Shown: positions 17,705 through 25,631 of the stretch, piece by piece
Position numbering within the stretch: position 1 is the first letter of the stretch
Layout: each line of letters starts with the position of its first letter
Assembly: GCF_000169455.1 (NCBI RefSeq)
Contig: NZ_AAYC01000007.1
Span: 1 to 64,000 of the forward strand
Direction: 5' to 3'
DNA from: Roseobacter sp. SK209-2-6
GTDB taxonomy: Bacteria; Pseudomonadota; Alphaproteobacteria; Rhodobacterales; Rhodobacteraceae
DNA length: 64,000 bases
Made by a program: the position numbers and the translations under genes
Notes under the pieces: model-generated
Databases searched by the model: none
What the model saw: the letters and a program-made list of their open reading frames with translations, nothing else
What the model was told of the DNA's origin: nothing

Positions 17705-18520
17705 TTAGTGCATGATCGGCCTGGTTTCCACCGGAACGATGGCTTCCGGAGCCGGTGGGCGATAGCCCAGAGCACTATGCGGCCGTTTTGTGTTGTAGTG
17801 ATTTCTCCATTGTTCAATCAGGATCTGGGCTTCACGCAGGCTGTAAAATACCTCTCCATTCAGCAGCTCGTCTCTGAAGCGCGCGTTGAAGCTTTCACAG
17901 TATCCGTTCTCCCAAGGTGATCCTGGTTCAATGTAGGCCGTTTGGGCACCGACCGCTGCGATCCAATCTCGAACGGCCTGAGCAATGAACTCTGGGCCAT
18001 TATCTGATCTGATGAAAGCAGGAACGCCACGCAGGATGAAAAGATCTGTCAGCGCGTCAATAACTTCTGCCGAGTTCAAGCGCCTCTTCACCCGGATCGC
18101 CAGGCATTCCCGGCTGTGTTCATCCAGAATGTTCAGTGTCCGGAACGCTTTCCCGTCATCCGTTCGATGGTGCACGAAGTCATAGGACCAGACATGGTCA
18201 CGATATTCGGGCCGGAGTCGAACACACGACCCGTCGTTCAGCCAGAGCCGTCCTTTCTTCGGTTGTTTCATTGGAACTTTCAGCCCCTCACGCCGCCATA
18301 GGCGCTCAACACGTTTGTCGTTGATTTGCCAGCCGGCGTCTCTCAGAAGAGCCGCTATCCGACGGTAACCGTATCGACCATATTGGCGTGTCAGTTCGAT
18401 CATGTCAGACACCAACCGGTCTTCGTCAGCACGTCCAACAGGCACCCGCCTCTGTGTGGAACGGTGCTGTCCCAGAACACGGCAGGCGCGACGCTCTGAG
18501 ACGTGGAACTGGCGTCGCAC
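17705..18520 (-). CDS. IS3-family transposase OrfB (copy A)
   Basis: A 271-residue integrase-core protein with an HTH_21-like N-terminal region (VSERRACRVLGQHRS ... YGRYGYRRIAALLRDAGW) and a complete DDE triad: Asp114 (WSYDFV), Asp173 (RSDNGPEF) and Glu209 (YCESFN). The frame is open upstream to the GGGAAAC heptamer at 18559-18565, so the active enzyme is probably the OrfAB fusion made by -1 frameshifting. Val183 and Tyr207 are the majority residues among the three copies. Confidence 0.93.
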   Translation of the reverse strand: MRRQFHVSERRACRVLGQHRSTQRRVPVGRADEDRLVSDMIELTRQYGRYGYRRIAALLRDAGWQINDKRVERLWRREGLKVPMKQPKKGRLWLNDGSCVRLRPEYRDHVWSYDFVHHRTDDGKAFRTLNILDEHSRECLAIRVKRRLNSAEVIDALTDLFILRGVPAFIRSDNGPEFIAQAVRDWIAAVGAQTAYIEPGSPWENGYCESFNARFRDELLNGEVFYSLREAQILIEQWRNHYNTKRPHSALGYRPPAPEAIVPVETRPIMH

Positions 18521-18552
18521 ATGATCAATGCAGTTACGGCGGCGCGAGGGGC

Positions 18553-18831
18553 TCAGAAGTTTCCCCGTGCAGCTTCCGACAGAATGAGCTTGTCCAATGT
18601 CAGATCAGAAACTGCCCGACGCAGCCGGTCATTCTCCTTCTGAAGTCGCTTTAGTTCCTTCAGTTGGTCGGTTCCCATACCGCCATATTGCTTGCGCCAG
18701 CGATAGAAGGTTTGTTCTGTAATCTGCACCTGTCGAATGGCGTCTACGCGCGGCATCCCTTGGCCGCAAAGCACCTCAACCTGCCGTAACTTCGTGACAA
18801 TCTCTTCGGGCTTGTGTCGCTTGATTCCCAT
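18553..18831 (-). CDS. IS3-family transposase OrfA (copy A)
   Basis: A 92-residue protein with a helix-turn-helix (DAIRQVQITEQTFYRWRKQYGGM) followed by a leucine-zipper-like helix (QLKELKRLQKENDRLRRAV). It binds the IS ends and pairs with OrfB. A GGAGG site precedes the ATG at 18831. The last codons overlap the slippery heptamer that gives OrfAB. Confidence 0.93.
   Translation of the reverse strand: MGIKRHKPEEIVTKLRQVEVLCGQGMPRVDAIRQVQITEQTFYRWRKQYGGMGTDQLKELKRLQKENDRLRRAVSDLTLDKLILSEAARGNF
18559..18565 (-). promoter_or_regulatory. Slippery heptamer GGGAAAC for -1 frameshift (copy A)
   Basis: Read on minus, GGGAAAC fits the X-XXY-YYZ pattern in the orfA frame (G GGA AAC) and is followed almost at once by the orfA stop. 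A -1 slip here continues into the orfB frame without a stop. Confidence 0.75.
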
Positions 18832-18870
18832 ATCTGATCCTCCGTTTCCTAACTATACGGGCGGATCACT

Positions 18871-19506
18871 TCAGTGGGGGAAGATCAACTCATTGACTTC
18901 TTCCCGGAACTCGCAATGCAAACGGTCGATATAGTTCTGTTCTGTTACGTCATTGAGAGGTACGTAGTCTCTTTCAGAAAACGCGTGATTTGATGGAAAC
19001 GCGATGACCATAGCTTCTTCAAAAAGGTTGGCGTACTGCAACTGCGGGTGAGGTGGTCCATGGCGCGCGCAGAACGCCCCATCTAGTGCTCCGGACAGCA
19101 ACAGATCAGCAATCGACGATGGTTTCACATCGTGCAGAACGATCGAGATCATCGGATGCTCCATTCGAAATGCATCCAGCATTCTGCTCAAAACACCCGG
19201 ACCGATCGTGCACATAAGACCGATGTTGAGCTCCGCGACTTCACCGGACGTTATGGCCTTGGCAGTAGATCGTACCAGGTGCCTTGTCTGGTCGATTTGC
19301 TGGAAATGCCCTCGCAACGATTTTCCAAGTTCGGTGAGTTCCGTGTAGCGACCGTCGCGGACAACCAAGTCACCATCCAGTTCGGCTTCCAGGCGCTTGA
19401 TAGCCTGCGTCAGGGCGGGTTGGGAGACATAACATTGTTCAGCAGCACGGGTAAAGTTTAAGGTCTCGGCGAGCGCTAGGAAGTAGCGTATCTGATTAAA
19501 ATCCAT
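18871..19506 (-). pseudogene. LysR-type regulator, 3' end lost at IS junction
   Basis: The ATG at 19506 opens a LysR protein: helix-turn-helix LAETLNFTRAAEQCYVSQPALTQAIKRLEAEL, then the start of the effector domain to about residue 205 (IDRLHCEFREEVNE). The last codons and the stop lie inside the IS end (LIFPH), so roughly the last 90 residues of a normal LysR are missing. The DNA on the far side of the IS does not restore the frame. Either the gene was already broken or the IS has moved its other flank. The DNA-binding part might still be made. Confidence 0.85.
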
Positions 19507-19712
19507 GGGCGTCCCATCTGTATTGAGTTTCGCCAATATACTGTTGGAAAAGATATTGGCACTAGTCTCAGCCTCTTGAGGCGCCAAGATTTCCAAACGC
19601 GAAACACGAATGATCGACGAGAACCGCAGAAATCGACCATTGGTGAATTTGCAGCGAAATGGTGTTTTGTCCGCGTCTGTACCGTTCGACCCTGGTTTAA
19701 GGCTGTGCTTGC

Positions 19713-19803
19713 GGCGAAAGGCGGCTTTTCCCTGTGCGCATGCGGCACAGATCCTTCGTCATGCCACCAGATCCGGCGACTTTGCAAATGGTGCTTTCTG
19801 CGC
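19713..19803 (+). repeat. Dispersed intergenic repeat, unit 1
   Basis: It begins GCGAAAGGCGGCTTTTCCC and ends ACTTTGCAAATGGTGCTTTC. It aligns by eye with the complement of 20011-20103 over its whole length with scattered substitutions, and its end resembles 36132-36162. Confidence 0.6.
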
Positions 19804-20010
19804 ATAGTCGACGTTGCGGGCCGTCTGCGAGGGTAGCCCTCATCCCTTCAGGCTACGGACAACTGCTCTCAGCCCGAAGCGGCCATAGACTTTGCGACGG
19901 GCGTTAATGATGCTGTCAGTGCAAAAATCCATGGCCATTTTCCCGGAAGCGGACTCTCGGCAGGGCCGAGTTGTCTCATGTGCTGCTGCGGGTCGCATCA
20001 GGGGCAGCGG

Positions 20011-20103
20011 AGCGCAGAAAGCGGAATCTGCAAAGCCATGGGATTCGGCGACATGGCAGAAGGCCCATGCCGCAGGCGCACGGGAAAAAGCCGCCCTTCG
20101 GCG
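20011..20103 (-). repeat. Dispersed intergenic repeat, unit 2 (inverted)
   Basis: Read on minus it has GCGGCTTTTTCCCGTGCGCC and further on GGCTTTGCAGATTCCGCTTT, matching unit 1 in order and spacing. Units 1 and 2 could pair as a long imperfect stem of about 90 bp across a spacer of about 200 bp. Confidence 0.6.
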
Positions 20104-20217
20104 CGTGCGCAGCCTCAAATCTGGGACGAATGGAAGGAGCGCGGACAGACCTGCCGTTGGCATCTTTCTGATCGATGTCCGCTTTCGCTCTGCAGCTTTA
20201 AGGACTAGTTACAGGGT

Positions 20218-20442
20218 ATGAGTGTATTTGACGATATTGACACGTTGCCATGGTCTCAGCTTCACTATGCATACGGCCCAGCTACAGATGTGCCTTCCCT
20301 TCTAAAAGCACTGATGTTTCCCGAACAAGTGAGTGACGATTTGGCAGGGCAAGCCGAGAAGGCTGGCCGTACCGTCTTTGAGCACGTCACGTGGACACTT
20401 TGGGGCAACGTCTTTCTGCGCACTCATTTTCTGGCCTTATAG
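20218..20442 (+). pseudogene. 5' fragment of a HEAT/armadillo-like protein
   Basis: The 74-codon frame begins MSVFDDIDTLPWSQLHYAYGPATDVPSLLKAL and continues to LWGNVF. This resembles from memory the N-terminus of bacterial HEAT-like proteins that go on with an HQGTVYEAT-type segment. The following eight codons (LRTHFLAL) do not fit, and the frame stops where the epimerase gene converges. The downstream part was probably removed by a rearrangement. Family assignment is tentative. Confidence 0.5.
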
Positions 20443-21401
20443 TGGTGGTCTAGTGGATTGCAGACCGTCTCTGATTTGAGACCGCCTCGGTCTATGCTGA
20501 CGACCGCATCCTTTCTTCTGTATTGAGAAATCAGCTCCATTAATCCTAGTTCCAGAGAGAATCCGGGACACCAATCAGTTAGTGTTTCCGCAAGTTTGGG
20601 ATCGCCAACAAATTGCTTGACGTCGAAGTCACGTGATGTGGCGGTGACGATTTCACTATCGCTTTGAGATAAGCGAACAACGGAATGGGCCAAATCCATT
20701 AAAGAGGTCCCTTGCCCCGTCGTTAGATGCATCGGGTCTAGTGATTTCCCAGCTGAAAGACTGCGGACCACATTCATGATGTTGTCCGCAACATCTGAGA
20801 CATGTGTGATATCCAAGATGTTTGCCGCGCCCTCGACTCTGAGAGGGTGATTACTGAGCGCGGCCCGACAAAATGCGGGAATGACGCGATCCCTGTGATC
20901 CGAGGCCGAACCATATACAGTCGAAAACCGAAGCACCGCCGTGCGAAACCCGTCTTCCCCCACACGCTGGACTGCCTTTTCCGCGGCAACTTTGGAACGC
21001 GCGTAGTCATTCATCGGTCGCAGCGGAGTATTCTCCGTGACAGGTAGCAGGTTGCTTTGACCATATACCTCTCGACTGCTTCCAAAGATCAACCAAGGTT
21101 GCAGAGCGCTTGCGCGAAGCTGATCAATGACATTCTGAGTTCCGATGACATTGGTCAGATAGCAACCTTCAGGGTCTTCTTGCCCCCATATCACCCGCGA
21201 GACTGCTGCCAGGTGAACCACCCCTGTGCAATCGACCATTGCAGAAGCCAGATTTGCGGGGGATAGAACATCGCCGAAGCCTCCGTTCGTGTCAGTGATG
21301 TCGAACCTGCGCACTTCGTGGCCGAGTGATTCGAAAGTCGAGCACAGAGCGGTACCAATCAGCCCGCTTGAACCGGTCACCAAAATTTTTTGAAACTTCA
21401 A
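20424..21401 (-). CDS. NAD-dependent epimerase/dehydratase (nucleotide-sugar type)
   Basis: An extended-SDR protein of about 325 residues. The NAD loop TGSSGLIG is near the N-terminus and the catalytic Tyr-x3-Lys is in NDYARSKVAAEK, with the Ser/Thr in FGSSREVYG. These mark UDP-sugar epimerases/dehydratases. I chose the TTG at 21401 because AGGA lies seven bases before it and homologous sequence begins there; longer in-frame starts reach 21509. The last 25-30 residues after ISQYRRKD look like read-through into junction DNA. It is divergent from the radical SAM gene and probably supplies a modified sugar for the same product. Confidence 0.85.
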   Translation of the reverse strand: MKFQKILVTGSSGLIGTALCSTFESLGHEVRRFDITDTNGGFGDVLSPANLASAMVDCTGVVHLAAVSRVIWGQEDPEGCYLTNVIGTQNVIDQLRASALQPWLIFGSSREVYGQSNLLPVTENTPLRPMNDYARSKVAAEKAVQRVGEDGFRTAVLRFSTVYGSASDHRDRVIPAFCRAALSNHPLRVEGAANILDITHVSDVADNIMNVVRSLSAGKSLDPMHLTTGQGTSLMDLAHSVVRLSQSDSEIVTATSRDFDVKQFVGDPKLAETLTDWCPGFSLELGLMELISQYRRKDAVVSIDRGGLKSETVCNPLDHHYKARK

Positions 21402-21543
21402 GACATTGTCCTCGCAGTGAAATTGTAAACAATGCGGGGCAGTCAAGCGCATTGATGAGCGCTTTGAGCATAGTCGAAGGCGGATCCTGGCCAACTTGAC
21501 TTTCGTCAAATCGACCCTCTCTTCGCTGACCTAGTGTTTGGTC

Positions 21544-22500
21544 ATGGAACATTCAAATCACGCTGCTGAGCTGGAGCGCATCGAATCAGGATTGAAAAAT
21601 CCGGCGTTTCCCAAAATTTTCGCAGTCGAATTATGCGCTGACTGCGATCTAAACTGTTCGATGTGCCATCACGATCAAATGATACGTCCAAAGGGCAACC
21701 TGCCAATGCCACTTTGGCAGAAATGCGCGGATGAAATCGCAGAAGTGGCGCCAGCAACAAACGTCTGGTTCTCTTTCTGTGGCGAACCGCTGCTGATGCC
21801 GGACCGGTTGATCGAGATGCTGAAGTACGGTGCGCAAGTCGGCCTTCGCTCTCTCAATCTCAACACCAATGGGATGCGGCTCACAAATGAGGTTGCAAGA
21901 AAGCTCCTCGACACCAGTCTCTCGACAATCGTGATCGGGATCGACGGCTTTGAGAAAGATACATACGAGAAATACCGTTTTCTTGGCAATCGCGACACTG
22001 TCTATAGCAACGTGCAATTCTTGCTGGAGGAGCGGAAGCGGCGCGGCACTGGTCCTGAAATCATGGTCCAGTTTATCGAGATGGACGACAACGTCAAAGA
22101 GTTTGAAGACTATGCCAAGCACTGGCTCGGGCTTGGTGCGACCGTAAAGCTGCGCCGACAGCTCAGCTGGGGTGGAAAATTCGAAACCGCCATCGAAATC
22201 GCGGAGGAAAAGCGTATCGCGTGCCCTTGGGCAATTACCATGATGCATCTGTTCTGGGATGGCCGGGTGCCGCGTTGCCCCGGAGATACCGAGGGGGACG
22301 AAGCCGCTGGCAATGCCTGGGACGACAGTCTGGTCGATCTGTGGGCCAATCTGCACAACTACCGCCAGCTTCATCTGGACCATAATTTCGATGATCTGCC
22401 CGAACGATGTACCGCCTGTACCGATTGGAAGACCGGCGCATCGGTGAAACTGCGCCCGGACAGAGCAGATCACCTCAAACGCCTGCAATCGTACAGATGA
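21544..22500 (+). CDS. Radical SAM protein with SPASM-like C-terminal region
   Basis: A protein of about 318 residues. The radical SAM cluster motif CxxxCxxC is at residues 34-41 (CDLNCSMC), followed by typical barrel segments (FSFCGEPLL, LNLNTNGM). The C-terminal third has further cysteines (ACPW, PRCPGD, ERCTACTDW) arranged like a SPASM auxiliary-cluster domain. Such enzymes modify peptides, sugars or other small molecules; the substrate is unknown. The ATG at 21544 has a weak ribosome site, and a TTG at 21538 is also possible. Its stop overlaps the next start (ATGA), so it is translationally coupled to the acyltransferase-carrier fusion. Confidence 0.88.
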   Translation: MEHSNHAAELERIESGLKNPAFPKIFAVELCADCDLNCSMCHHDQMIRPKGNLPMPLWQKCADEIAEVAPATNVWFSFCGEPLLMPDRLIEMLKYGAQVGLRSLNLNTNGMRLTNEVARKLLDTSLSTIVIGIDGFEKDTYEKYRFLGNRDTVYSNVQFLLEERKRRGTGPEIMVQFIEMDDNVKEFEDYAKHWLGLGATVKLRRQLSWGGKFETAIEIAEEKRIACPWAITMMHLFWDGRVPRCPGDTEGDEAAGNAWDDSLVDLWANLHNYRQLHLDHNFDDLPERCTACTDWKTGASVKLRPDRADHLKRLQSYR

Positions 22501-23495
22501 CCACTCTTTTCCTCTGTGCAGCGGGGAACCCTGAGGGAGTTCGACTTGCTATCGAAGTAAACGAAGCGGACCAGCGTTGGGATCACATCGTGCTATTGGA
22601 CGATGATCCCGCCAAACAGGGGCTCGAGATTCTGGGGGTTCCGGTTGTCGGCGGCTTCGGTTCTCTGGCAGGCCATCAACCCGGAGACGAGGCTGTCAAT
22701 CTGGTGGCCCGGTCGACAAAGGGACGCAACGGCGCACGCGCCAAGATTGAGAGTTTCGGTATCCCGCTAGTTAGCCTGATACATCCCTCGACCGATGTAC
22801 GATGGGCGACAATCGGGCAGTCTGTGACCATCTACGCGGGCTGCACGATTTCCGCCCAGTCCACGGTCGGCAACCACGCTGTGGTCTTTACACAGGCCGT
22901 GCTAGGGCATGGAGCATCGCTTGGCGATGGCGCCGTGCTTGCACCAGGAGCAGTGGTCAATGCCCGGGTTCAAATAGGCAATAGCGCCTATATCGGATCC
23001 AATGCCTCAGTGCTCCCGGACCTCGCAGTCGGCGTAGAGGCCACTGTAAGCGCATGCTCGGCAGCGATTTGTGACATCCCCGCCGACTGCACTGCGCTTG
23101 GAGTGCCTGCTGAAATCATGGGCGGCCTGGTTTCAACAGCACCTTTATCGGTCGGAGATAAGGCCCCCCACGAGCGTGAGCAAAGCGTCGGCACGTCAGC
23201 CTCCTTGAAAGAACTGCAAGCGGCCTTTGCTCAGGTCCTAAACATGCCGTCCATCAACCGTGAGGCTAACTTCTTCGACGCAGGCGGCACTTCGAAAATG
23301 GCCTTGGAACTACAGGTCTCTCTTAGAGAGAAGTTCGGCCTTCCCGTGACAATAGTCGATGTATTTCGTTTCCCGACCCCCGGCCGTCTCGCAGCTCATC
23401 TTTTTGGCGGAAAAACCGGGCAAACATCACCTTCCTCGAAGGAGATCATAAACCGTCGCCGCCGCCTTCGGCTCGACCGAAGTACAAGAACCTGA
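22497..23495 (+). CDS. NeuD/PglD-like acyltransferase fused to acyl-carrier domain
   Basis: A 332-residue fusion. Residues 1-90 resemble the PglD/NeuD N-terminal nucleotide-sugar-binding fold, and 95-205 form left-handed hexapeptide repeats (IGQSVTI, IGNSAYIGSNASVL) with the probable catalytic His138 in LGHGASLG. Residues 235-305 are a carrier-protein domain whose phosphopantetheine serine is Ser266 in FFDAGGTSKMAL. This suggests transfer of an acyl group held on the attached carrier, rather than acetyl-CoA, to an aminosugar. It overlaps the radical SAM gene and is followed 150 bp later by IS copy B. Confidence 0.87.
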   Translation: MTTLFLCAAGNPEGVRLAIEVNEADQRWDHIVLLDDDPAKQGLEILGVPVVGGFGSLAGHQPGDEAVNLVARSTKGRNGARAKIESFGIPLVSLIHPSTDVRWATIGQSVTIYAGCTISAQSTVGNHAVVFTQAVLGHGASLGDGAVLAPGAVVNARVQIGNSAYIGSNASVLPDLAVGVEATVSACSAAICDIPADCTALGVPAEIMGGLVSTAPLSVGDKAPHEREQSVGTSASLKELQAAFAQVLNMPSINREANFFDAGGTSKMALELQVSLREKFGLPVTIVDVFRFPTPGRLAAHLFGGKTGQTSPSSKEIINRRRRLRLDRSTRT

Positions 23496-23701
23496 GCCCT
23501 TTGAAACATTTTGCGAAATTCTGAAAATAGGCTTGTCTGCAATGACCGATTGGGAACCTTCAAAATACTCGAAACGAAGGTCTATTTTTTCGTCACCCAT
23601 GCAGATCTGCGTTGTTGCTGCCTGAGGCCCTTGACTTCAAACAGGTGATCCTCCCCCACTGAAGTGATCCGCCCGTATAGTTAGGAAACGGAGGATCAGA
23701 T

Positions 23702-23980
23702 ATGGGAATCAAGCGACACAAGCCCGAAGAGATTGTCACGAAGTTACGGCAGGTTGAGGTGCTTTGCGGCCAAGGGATGCCGCGCGTAGACGCCATTCGA
23801 CAGGTGCAGATTACAGAACAAACCTTCTATCGCTGGCGCAAGCAATATGGCGGTATGGGAACCGACCAACTGAAGGAACTAAAGCGACTTCAGAAGGAGA
23901 ATGACCGGCTGCGTCGGGCAGTTTCTGATCTGACATTGGACAAGCTCATTCTGTCGGAAGCTGCACGGGGAAACTTCTGA
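23702..23980 (+). CDS. IS3-family transposase OrfA (copy B)
   Basis: The protein is identical to OrfA of copies A and C (92 residues, helix-turn-helix plus leucine-zipper helix). GGAGG precedes the ATG. The GGGAAAC heptamer at 23968-23974 lies in the last codons in the correct phase for a -1 shift into orfB. Confidence 0.93.
   Translation: MGIKRHKPEEIVTKLRQVEVLCGQGMPRVDAIRQVQITEQTFYRWRKQYGGMGTDQLKELKRLQKENDRLRRAVSDLTLDKLILSEAARGNF
23968..23974 (+). promoter_or_regulatory. Slippery heptamer GGGAAAC (copy B)
   Basis: In the orfA frame the bases read G GGA AAC, then TTC TGA. After a -1 slip the frame reads GGG AAA CTT CTG AGC and continues openly into orfB. Confidence 0.75.
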
Positions 23981-24012
23981 GCCCCTCGCGCCGCCGTAAC
24001 TGCATTGATCAT

Positions 24013-24828
24013 GTGCGACGCCAGTTCCACGTCTCAGAGCGTCGCGCCTGCCGTGTTCTGGGACAGCACCGTTCCACACAGAGGCGGGTGCCTGTTGGAC
24101 GTGCTGACGAAGACCGGTTGGTGTCTGACATGATCGAACTGACACGCCAATATGGTCGATACGGTTACCGTCGGATAGCGGCTCTTCTGAGAGACGCCGG
24201 CTGGCAAATCAACGACAAACGTGTTGAGCGCCTATGGCGGCGTGAGGGGCTGAAAGTTCCAATGAAACAACCGAAGAAAGGACGGCTCTGGCTGAACGAC
24301 GGGTCGTGTGTTCGACTCCGGCCCGAATATCGTGACCATGTCTGGTCCTATGACTTCGTGCACCATCGAACGGATGACGGGAAAGCGTTCCGGACACTGA
24401 ACATTCTGGATGAACACAGCCGGGAATGCCTGGCGATCCGGGTGAAGAGGCGCTTGAACTCGGCAGAAGTTATTGACGCGCTGACAGATCTTTTCATCCT
24501 GCGTGGCGTTCCTGCTTTCATCAGATCAGATAATGGCCCAGAGTTCATTGCTCAGGCCGCTCGAGATTGGATCGCAGCGGTCGGTGCCCAAACGGCCTAC
24601 ATTGAACCAGGATCACCTTGGGAGAACGGATACTGTGAAAGCTTCAACGCGCGCTTCAGAGACGAGCTGCTGAATGGAGAGGTATTTTACAGCCTGCGTG
24701 AAGCCCAGATCCTGATTGAACAATGGAGAAATCACTACAACACAAAACGGCCGCATAGTGCTCTGGGCTATCGCCCACCGGCTCCGGAAGCCATCGTTCC
24801 GGTGGAAACCAGGCCGATCATGCACTAA
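24013..24828 (+). CDS. IS3-family transposase OrfB (copy B)
   Basis: A 271-residue DDE integrase protein as in copy A, catalytic Asp114, Asp173 and Glu209 all present. The only residue difference from copy A is Val183 to Ala, a few residues after the second Asp. The stand-alone start would be a GTG; the frame is open further upstream, as expected for an OrfAB fusion. Confidence 0.92.
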   Translation: MRRQFHVSERRACRVLGQHRSTQRRVPVGRADEDRLVSDMIELTRQYGRYGYRRIAALLRDAGWQINDKRVERLWRREGLKVPMKQPKKGRLWLNDGSCVRLRPEYRDHVWSYDFVHHRTDDGKAFRTLNILDEHSRECLAIRVKRRLNSAEVIDALTDLFILRGVPAFIRSDNGPEFIAQAARDWIAAVGAQTAYIEPGSPWENGYCESFNARFRDELLNGEVFYSLREAQILIEQWRNHYNTKRPHSALGYRPPAPEAIVPVETRPIMH

Positions 24829-24862
24829 CACTCACACTGGACCACTTCGATGGGGCTGATCA

Positions 24863-24896
24863 ATTTCCTCTATAGTAACAATGTCATAGAGGAAAT
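24863..24896. promoter_or_regulatory. 11-bp inverted repeat beside IS copy B
   Basis: ATTTCCTCTAT (24863-24873) and ATAGAGGAAAT (24886-24896) form a perfect dyad with a 12-nt spacer, starting at the very end of the IS. An ATG follows at 24899 but opens only eight codons. It looks like the operator/promoter or end of a gene or element whose body has been lost. Confidence 0.5.
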
Positions 24897-25631
24897 CCAT
24901 GTGCAAAAAAGGCTCTTTGAACTAGGAACAGATTTTCGCACTCAGGCGAGTTCCGGCTTTAGCTGCTCAGCTATTGACCTCCTCCCCTTGGGAGAAGCGA
25001 TACTAGTGTGAGCCGGGTTGAGAGTAGTCCGCAAGTCGCAGTACTTCTTCCCTCCATAGATCACCTCTGGACCTAGGATCTCTGTCGGAAATTGCAGGCG
25101 GCTCGAGATGGACGCAAAACTACTCCTAGTGAATGTCACCGCAGAACTAGCGCCCCTTAGAGACTAGGTACCGATCGGCGGCAAAGAAAAGTGCTTCTAG
25201 CGATTTCCGGTTCGCGGCCTCAAAGCGGGCCATTTCCCACGTTTTTGATGAACTGAGAGAGAAAACATAAGCTAAGGGATCGCTTGGGTGTCAGCCATTT
25301 GGTTTTTCCATCTTCCACTTTGCCAGCAATTTCGGCAAAGCTTCGTTCCAGTCTGGGACACCGACGGTTTGAGCCCAAGACTGGCATTGGCAGATCAGAT
25401 CATTCTCAAAGGCGGAGTTGGTGCCTGCAGGCATCCATTCCTGCCACAACAATGCCGGTATTTCCCAACGCTGCTGCGCCTGCCCCTTCCGCCGCAAAAA
25501 ATATGGCCAACGATGGACACAACTGCAGCCATCTAGATTGCACACAAATTTGACCGCGCCACTTCAACTACAGCCTTCACCCTATCCTTGCAAACGGGTC
25601 TTCATTCTCAACTAAATAGTGCGTTACATAC
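24897..25631. other. Region without a recognised gene
   Basis: Two minus-strand stretches look somewhat protein-like: about 24942-25139 (LQFPTEILGPEVIYGGKKYC) and 25291-25545 (WQEWMPAGTNSAFENDLICQ). Neither matches a family I know, and neither has a good ribosome site. They may be decayed gene pieces upstream of the RTX gene. Confidence 0.4.

Larger units (their letters stand above)
17671..18887 (-). mobile_element. Intact IS3-family element, copy A (IS407-like)
   Basis: A 1217-bp element with imperfect terminal inverted repeats: the left end (read on minus) is TGATCTTCCCCCACTGAAG and the right end, read inward, is TGATCAGCCCCATCGAAG. It encodes orfA and orfB with a -1 frameshift signal between them. 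ACT flanks it on both sides (17669-17671 and 18888-18890), a possible 3-bp target duplication if the final base is not counted. Its orfA-side end truncates the LysR gene. It differs from copy B in only a few bases, so transposition was recent. Confidence 0.93.
19507..20217. other. Noncoding repeat-rich junction
   Basis: No gene is convincing here. The stretch is built of two diverged copies, in inverse orientation, of a roughly 90-bp repeat (19713-19803 and 20011-20103, listed separately) with unique DNA between. The longer frames on each strand are rich in Arg, Ala and Pro and match no family. Confidence 0.55.
23646..24862 (+). mobile_element. Intact IS3-family element, copy B
   Basis: A 1217-bp element, same ends as copy A (TGATCCTCCCCCACTGAAG at left, GATGGGGCTGATCA at right). 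It is inverted relative to copy A, so the two could move the 18888-23645 segment as a composite unit or invert it. No target duplication is visible: CAGG precedes it and ATTT follows. One base at 24560 changes Val183 to Ala in OrfB. Confidence 0.93.

Noticed and set aside
17669-18890. Clean insertion of IS copy A into a single LysR gene.
   Set aside because: Removing the IS does not restore the frame: a stop follows immediately. The downstream LysR piece appears to be from another gene.
19476-20163. Long Arg/Ala/Pro-rich frames on both strands.
   Set aside because: They are translations of the diverged GC-rich repeats and match no protein family.
25284-25553. Overlapping ORFs of 80-90 codons on both strands.
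   Set aside because: No recognisable family or ribosome site; the minus-strand one is mentioned only as a possible decayed fragment.
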